In this document: in pieces, positions 59,738 to 64,000 of the stretch | Position numbering within the stretch: position 1 is the stretch's first letter | Layout of the letters: each line of letters opens with the position of its first letter | DNA from: Gammaproteobacteria bacterium | Lineage (GTDB): Bacteria > Pseudomonadota > Gammaproteobacteria > Pseudomonadales > Pseudohongiellaceae | Length of the DNA stretch: 64,000 nucleotides | NCBI GenBank assembly: GCA_029244985.1 | Contig: JAQWQD010000070.1 | Span: 1 to 64,000, forward strand | Direction of reading: 5' to 3' | Program-made: the position numbers and the translations under genes | Notes under the pieces: model-generated | Told to the model about the DNA's origin: nothing | Database searches by the model: none | The model's input: the letters and a program-made list of their open reading frames with translations, nothing else

Positions 59738-60751
59738 ATGAAAATCCAGCGAACAATAGACCTACAACAATTTAATAGTTTTGGTGTCCCAGCAATAGCC
59801 ACCTTTTTCGCTGCTGTGGAAAATCAAACTGATTTGGAGGTAGCCTTACGTTTCGCTGAGACTGAAAACTTGCCCGTTCAGGTGCTTGGCGGCGGCAGTA
59901 ATACCCTCTTTGTCCATGATTTTCCAGGCCTGTTACTGCATGTTGCAAATAAAGGTGTCGATTGGCGTGATCGATCGGAAGGCGGTGCTACTAGTATTCG
60001 AATAGCTGCAGGTGAAAATTGGCATGAATTGGTTGGTAGTTGTTTACAAAAAGGCCTGTATGGGCTGGAGAATCTCGCGCTTATACCTGGCACCGCCGGT
60101 GCTGCTCCTATTCAAAATATTGGTGCCTATGGGGTTGAGTTAGCGGACTTCTTCCTAGACGCAACGGTGTACGACCGTGAGACTGGAAAATGGCGCGTTA
60201 TGAGTAAGCAAGATTGCGAGTTTGCTTATCGCGACAGTTTATTCAAAGGTGACGGATTCGGTAGATACATCATATTTGACCTTCGCCTTAAATTGGACAC
60301 ACAGTGGGTGCCGAATTTGAGTTATCAAGGTTTGGAAGAAGCATTGGCTAGCTCTAAACCAACCCCAGAAGAGGTATTCGAAACAGTATGTCAGATTCGC
60401 CGCTCGAAGTTACCAGACCCTAGAGAAATAGGAAATGCAGGTAGCTTTTTTAAAAATCCAATTATCTCTATTGAAAGGTTTAAAGCGCTTGAAAAGCAAT
60501 TACCAGGATTGCCAAATTATGCTCTCGAACAAGAAGGTTTGACTAAGATTCCAGCGGCTTGGTTATTAGAGGAACTTGGCTGGAAAGGCAGAACTCGAGG
60601 TGCTGCTGCCGTTTATAACAAACATGCTCTAGTAATAATAAACTCTGGTGATGCAGATGGAGAGGATATTTTATTGTTAGCCCAAGAGATGAGCAGTTCG
60701 GTTCTGGAGGCCTACGGGATTGCACTGGAACCGGAAGTTCGAATTCTTTAG
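59738..60751 (+). CDS. murB: UDP-N-acetylenolpyruvoylglucosamine reductase MurB
   Basis: FAD enzyme that reduces the enolpyruvyl group to form UDP-N-acetylmuramic acid, the second committed step of peptidoglycan synthesis. It has FNSFGVPAIATFF, the FAD loop LGGGSNTLF, and LIPGTAGAAPIQNIGAYGVEL. The proton-donor Ser is in GNAGSFFKNPII. Length 337, the longer E. coli-like type I form. It ends about 100 bases before uvrC. Confidence 0.96.
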   Translation: MKIQRTIDLQQFNSFGVPAIATFFAAVENQTDLEVALRFAETENLPVQVLGGGSNTLFVHDFPGLLLHVANKGVDWRDRSEGGATSIRIAAGENWHELVGSCLQKGLYGLENLALIPGTAGAAPIQNIGAYGVELADFFLDATVYDRETGKWRVMSKQDCEFAYRDSLFKGDGFGRYIIFDLRLKLDTQWVPNLSYQGLEEALASSKPTPEEVFETVCQIRRSKLPDPREIGNAGSFFKNPIISIERFKALEKQLPGLPNYALEQEGLTKIPAAWLLEELGWKGRTRGAAAVYNKHALVIINSGDADGEDILLLAQEMSSSVLEAYGIALEPEVRIL

Positions 60752-60848
60752 ATGGGAAGACTAAAAATTAGAATAAAGTCGTTAGTTAGGCCTTTTCCAA
60801 CCTCCAATGCTTTTGCCTTTTTAGTGGCGAAGGGGGTTCAGTAAGCTT

Positions 60849-62696
60849 ATGTCGACAGACGAACATAAAATATTTGATCACAAAAACTATCTTGCCACAT
60901 TAACCCGCCGGCCAGGCGTTTATCGCATGATAGATGCTAAAGGTGGCGTCATTTATGTTGGTAAGGCGCGCAATTTAAAAAACCGCGTAGGGAGCTATTT
61001 TAGAGCCTCTGGACTGGCCTCTAAAACCATGGCGATGGTTGAGAAGATTGCTGCTATTGAAGTTACTGTCACTGGCAGTGATACCGAAGCGCTTTTGTTA
61101 GAGCAGAGCCTAATTAAAGACAATCGACCAGCCTATAATATTCAGCTAAGAGATGATAAATCATACCCTTATATACTTCTCACCGACGCTGACACTTATC
61201 CAAGATTAAGTTTTTATCGCGGCAGCCGGAAGCGCAAAGCGCGATATTTTGGTCCGTACCCCAGTGCTCATGCAACTCGAGAAACACTTCAAGTACTGCA
61301 GAAAGTATTTCGCATAAGACAATGTGAAGACTCATATTTTAGCAATAGATCACGACCTTGCCTGCAGTACCAAATTAAACGTTGCACTGCTCCCTGTGTT
61401 GGCCTTATAGGCCCGGACGAGTACGCCAAAGACGTGCGCTACTCGACTTTATTCCTACAAGGTAAAAGTGACCAACTCACAAAAGAGCTTACTCTAAATA
61501 TGGAGGCGGCTGCAGAGCAAGAGGATTTTGAAGCCGCTGCAATTTTGCGCGACCAAATTATCGACCTAAGGCGGATTCAAGAGCAGCAATTCGTGGCTAA
61601 TCATGGCAATGACGCAGATATTTTAGCGGCGGCGTTAGAGCAACCCTATGTTTGCGTTCATATAATCTATGTTCGCGGAGGAAGAGTCATTGGGAGCAAA
61701 GCATTCTATCCGCGCTTCAAGCTGGCTGAAACCGCTGCAGAGGTGCTCAATGCGTTTATTTCTCAGAATTATCTCATCGATGAAAAAGCAACGACTATAC
61801 CGACTGAGGTCATTGTGCCTGGGAATTTAGAGGAAGCTGAGGAATTACAGGCAGCACTGTGTTATGTGGCCAAGCGGAAGATCAAATTATCTCAACGCGT
61901 TCGTGGCTATAGAGCAAAATGGGTTCAATTGGCGACTACAAACGCTAGCCAGTCCTTGAAAGCCCATATAAGTGATAAGCAAAATATCCTAAAGCGTTTC
62001 AGAGATCTACAGAAGTCTATTAATTTAGAATCTCAACTTCTTCGTGTTGAATGTTTTGATATCAGTCATACGTCGGGAGAAAGTACTGTGGCTTCTTGTG
62101 TGGTTTTTGACGATACAGGTGCTGTTAAATCGGATTATCGCCGCTTTAATATCACGGACATTACCCCCGGGGATGATTTTGCGGCGATGGAACAAGTGCT
62201 TGATCGCCGTTTCACGAGGCTTAGTAAAGGCGAGGGAAAAGTTCCCGACATTCTTTTAATTGATGGTGGTAAGGGGCAGTTAACGCAAGCTAAGCGAGTA
62301 CTGGAGAAGTTTCAATTGCCGGAGGTCTGCTTATTAGGCATTGCCAAAGGTATTAGTCGTCGCGCAGGGCAGGAAACTCTGTTTTTAGACACCGAACATG
62401 GCTATCAGGAAATTGTCTTAGCTACTGATTCGCCGGCATTGCACTTACTGCAACAGATTAGAGATGAGGCACATCGTTTCGCAATTACTGGTCATCGGCA
62501 ACGTCGTGGTAAAGCAAAGAAGCACTCCCTGCTAGAACAGATTCCTGGCCTCGGCCCCAAACGACGGCGTGATTTGCTTAAACATTTTGGGGGGCAGCAG
62601 GAAATAAAGAAGGCGAGTGAGGCAGAAATGACAAAAGTTTCTGGGATTAGTAAGAAATTGGCCGAAAACATTTATGAATATCTTCACAATAATTAA
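60849..62696 (+). CDS. uvrC: Excinuclease ABC subunit C UvrC
   Basis: Makes both incisions in nucleotide excision repair with UvrAB. The N-terminal GIY-YIG nuclease has PGVYRMI and VIYVGKARNLKNRVGSYF (about residues 19-50). A four-Cys-containing region follows. The UVR motif EQEDFEAAAILRDQI is at about 210. The C-terminal RNase H-like nuclease has ECFDISHTSGE, and a helix-hairpin-helix pair ends the protein (LEQIPGLGPKRRRDLLKHFGG). Length 615. The response regulator gene often upstream (gacA/uvrY) is not here; murB precedes instead. Confidence 0.97.
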   Translation: MSTDEHKIFDHKNYLATLTRRPGVYRMIDAKGGVIYVGKARNLKNRVGSYFRASGLASKTMAMVEKIAAIEVTVTGSDTEALLLEQSLIKDNRPAYNIQLRDDKSYPYILLTDADTYPRLSFYRGSRKRKARYFGPYPSAHATRETLQVLQKVFRIRQCEDSYFSNRSRPCLQYQIKRCTAPCVGLIGPDEYAKDVRYSTLFLQGKSDQLTKELTLNMEAAAEQEDFEAAAILRDQIIDLRRIQEQQFVANHGNDADILAAALEQPYVCVHIIYVRGGRVIGSKAFYPRFKLAETAAEVLNAFISQNYLIDEKATTIPTEVIVPGNLEEAEELQAALCYVAKRKIKLSQRVRGYRAKWVQLATTNASQSLKAHISDKQNILKRFRDLQKSINLESQLLRVECFDISHTSGESTVASCVVFDDTGAVKSDYRRFNITDITPGDDFAAMEQVLDRRFTRLSKGEGKVPDILLIDGGKGQLTQAKRVLEKFQLPEVCLLGIAKGISRRAGQETLFLDTEHGYQEIVLATDSPALHLLQQIRDEAHRFAITGHRQRRGKAKKHSLLEQIPGLGPKRRRDLLKHFGGQQEIKKASEAEMTKVSGISKKLAENIYEYLHNN

Positions 62697-62810
62697 CATC
62701 GACCGCTTATTAGTTCCATTTAAATTGATTGACGGTAATAAAACCTTTATAACCGATCTAGCTTTTAGAATGTAAAAGTCTGTTTTAACAGACAATTTCC
62801 GTGATGAGTT

Positions 62811-63356
62811 ATGAATTGGGCTAATCTAGCAACATATTTGCGCATACTTCTAATTCCAGTTGTAATTGCCTGTTTTCACTCGACGTTTCCCTCCGCAAAT
62901 ATATGGGCTGCTATCTTGTTTTCTGTCGCCAGTGCGACTGATTGGCTGGACGGTTTCTTAGCGAGGAAGTTAGATCAAGGTTCAGAGTTCGGAGCATTCT
63001 TAGACCCAGTGGCTGATAAGTTATTAGTGACCGTGATTTTAATCATGTTAGTCGCATCCTATCCGGTATTGCTGTTTGCTACGGCAGTCATCATTACCCG
63101 GGAATTATTGATCTCAGCATTACGAGAATGGATGGCAGGGAAAGGTAATCGCGGAGTTGTCGAAGTGGCATTTTCTGGAAAACTGAAAACCACTGTACAA
63201 ATGATAGCCATTATCGCCTTACTGTTAGCTAACGACGATTATCCGAGGTGGATTTGGGATGTTGGTTTTTATGCCCTACATTTTGCAGCCCTTCTTAGCG
63301 TATACTCAATGTTGCTATATTTCAAAAATGCTTGGGATTTCTTAAGAGAGGAATGA
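62811..63356 (+). CDS. pgsA: CDP-diacylglycerol-glycerol-3-phosphate 3-phosphatidyltransferase PgsA
   Basis: Inner-membrane enzyme that makes phosphatidylglycerol phosphate from CDP-diacylglycerol and glycerol 3-phosphate, the latter supplied by GpsA encoded at the left end. The CDP-alcohol phosphatidyltransferase motif is intact: DWLDGFLARKLDQGSEFGAFLDP with D-G-A-R-G-D-D spacing, ending LDPVADK. It has about five to six membrane helices and 181 residues. Order uvrC-pgsA-tRNAs matches E. coli. Confidence 0.96.
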   Translation: MNWANLATYLRILLIPVVIACFHSTFPSANIWAAILFSVASATDWLDGFLARKLDQGSEFGAFLDPVADKLLVTVILIMLVASYPVLLFATAVIITRELLISALREWMAGKGNRGVVEVAFSGKLKTTVQMIAIIALLLANDDYPRWIWDVGFYALHFAALLSVYSMLLYFKNAWDFLREE

Positions 63357-63363
63357 TCTTCCC

Positions 63364-63391
63364 TTGACTCGGTTGGCTTTGACATTAAAAT
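63364..63391 (+). promoter_or_regulatory. Candidate tRNA operon promoter
   Basis: TTGACT (63364-63369) and TAAAAT (63386-63391) are spaced by 16 bases and followed by a GC-rich discriminator (AGCGCC), typical of growth-rate controlled stable-RNA promoters. It lies about 90 bases before tRNA-Gly. Assignment is by consensus only. Confidence 0.5.
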
Positions 63392-63478
63392 AGCGCCTCT
63401 TTCGTGACAGCGGCTTATGAAGAAGAATGTTACAGGACTGCGAAAGAAGTTTAAGCTGCCATAATTGATTGAAACAAA

Positions 63479-63554
<76 letters not shown>

Positions 63555-63650
63555 ATTTTTTCAACTTTATCTTAATTATTCCCCGGTGTATGAATGCTGA
63601 TACTGTTGGGTTTTGGTATAGTTCGGCGGCTTTCAGAATATAGAAAAAAT

Positions 63651-63724
63651 GGCTGGGTGGCAGAGTGGTTATGCAGCGGACTGCAACTCCGTGTACGCCG
63701 GTTCGATTCCGACCCCAGCCTCCA
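63651..63724 (+). tRNA. tRNA-Cys (GCA)
   Basis: 74 bases including encoded CCA. The acceptor stem GGCTGGG pairs with CCCAGCC. The T arm GGTTCGATTCC is standard. Anticodon GCA is at 63683-63685 within CTGCAAC. Second of the Gly-Cys-Leu cluster. Confidence 0.98.
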
Positions 63725-63757
63725 AAAGCAGCGCAGTAATAAAGTCCATTCCGTATT

Positions 63758-63801
63758 GCCCGGGTGGCGAAATTGGTAGACGCAAGGGACTTAAAATCCC
63801 T
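63758..63801 (+). pseudogene. tRNA-Leu (UAA), 5' half only
   Basis: The sequence matches the 5' half of tRNA-Leu(UAA): acceptor strand GCCCGGG (63758-63764), D arm with TGGCGAAATTGGTAGACGCA, and a complete anticodon arm AGGGA-CTTAAAA-TCCCT with anticodon TAA at 63792-63794. After 63801 there is no variable arm, no T arm (no GGTTCGA), and no CCCGGGC to close the acceptor stem anywhere before the window ends. The gene order predicts a leuZ-like tRNA exactly here, so an intact gene has been interrupted. Causes could be an integrated element or an assembly break. Confidence 0.85.
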
Positions 63802-64000
63802 AAGTGGTCCCCGTGGTTAGTGCCTTACAGCGATACTGTCACCCTTATTGCCCCCCCTAGCGTCCTGTTACAATCATTAAGAATGCTAGGGAGTATGATC
63901 TCAGTAACACGAATAGAAATGGTGCCTTTGTCTAGATAAACAGGCATATCCTTTGAGTAAATAAATTACCAAGTTAGTGAATTAATCAATAATTTGCTCA
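63802..64000. other. Sequence replacing the tRNA-Leu 3' half; possible left end of an element
   Basis: About 200 AT-rich bases with no ORF I trust. It contains an inverted repeat, CCCTAGC (63855-63861) with GCTAGGG (63885-63891), extendable to nine pairs, and a near repeat GTGCCTT at about 63820 and 63919. Such short repeats occur at attachment sites of integrases but are not diagnostic. The window ends before any integrase gene could be seen. Confidence 0.4.

Noticed and set aside
63758-63900. Group I intron in tRNA-Leu(UAA)
   Set aside because: Such introns interrupt the anticodon loop, but here the loop and both strands of the anticodon stem are intact, and no 3' exon follows within the window.
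63594-63939. Open frames running across tRNA-Cys and tRNA-Leu
   Set aside because: They read through tRNA genes and have no protein-like features.

Overview
The window carries chromosomal core genes of a gammaproteobacterium. Several blocks match gene orders known from Pseudomonadales and related marine lineages: asd-fimV-truA-trpFBA-accD-folC-dedD-cvpA-purF, topA-lexA-nagZ, lolCDE-exbBD-msbA-lpxK-ycaR-kdsB-murB, and uvrC-pgsA-tRNA-Gly-tRNA-Cys-tRNA-Leu. The DNA is fairly AT-rich, intergenic gaps are mostly short, and TTG and GTG starts are common. I cannot name a genus from the sequence.

Layout. 1-3 kb: gpsA, a DUF4389 membrane protein, sixA and a DUF4892/OmpA-like envelope protein, meeting folE tail to tail. 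3.6-19 kb: a long forward run of prmB, aroC, leuCD, asd, fimV, truA, trpFBA, accD, folC, dedD, cvpA and purF (amino acid, folate, fatty acid and purine synthesis plus cell-pole and septum proteins). 19-27 kb: a reverse block with yciH and a complete MoxR-DUF58-DUF4381-BatA-BatB/C-BatD operon. 27-36 kb: a glutaredoxin-like protein, tatD, ilvE, topA, an SOS-controlled lexA, nagZ, an MscS channel and a purine phosphoribosyltransferase. 36-44 kb: an AddA/AddB-like helicase-nuclease pair and selU (mnmH), all in reverse. 44-50 kb: a DUF1285 gene, etfBA, a shared two-way terminator, and rne in reverse. 50-63 kb: a lone serine recombinase, lolCDE, an ExbB/ExbD pair, msbA, lpxK, a Trm112-like protein, kdsB, murB, uvrC and pgsA (lipoprotein sorting, LPS and wall synthesis, DNA repair, phospholipids).

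No CRISPR array, prophage, insertion sequence or classical defence island is visible. The points most worth a second look are these. The tRNA-Leu(UAA) gene at the right edge stops after its anticodon stem and runs into unrelated sequence, as at the edge of an integrated element or a misassembly. A lone serine recombinase with an altered active-site motif and two palindromes in front of it sits in a hairpin-rich 965-base gap beside rne. A two-part open frame with one internal TAG lies in front of etfB and may be a decayed gene. FimV lacks a recognisable LysM domain. A canonical LexA box overlaps the lexA promoter. I did not find a convincing new multi-gene system inside the window; if one exists it more likely lies to the right of the broken tRNA-Leu.
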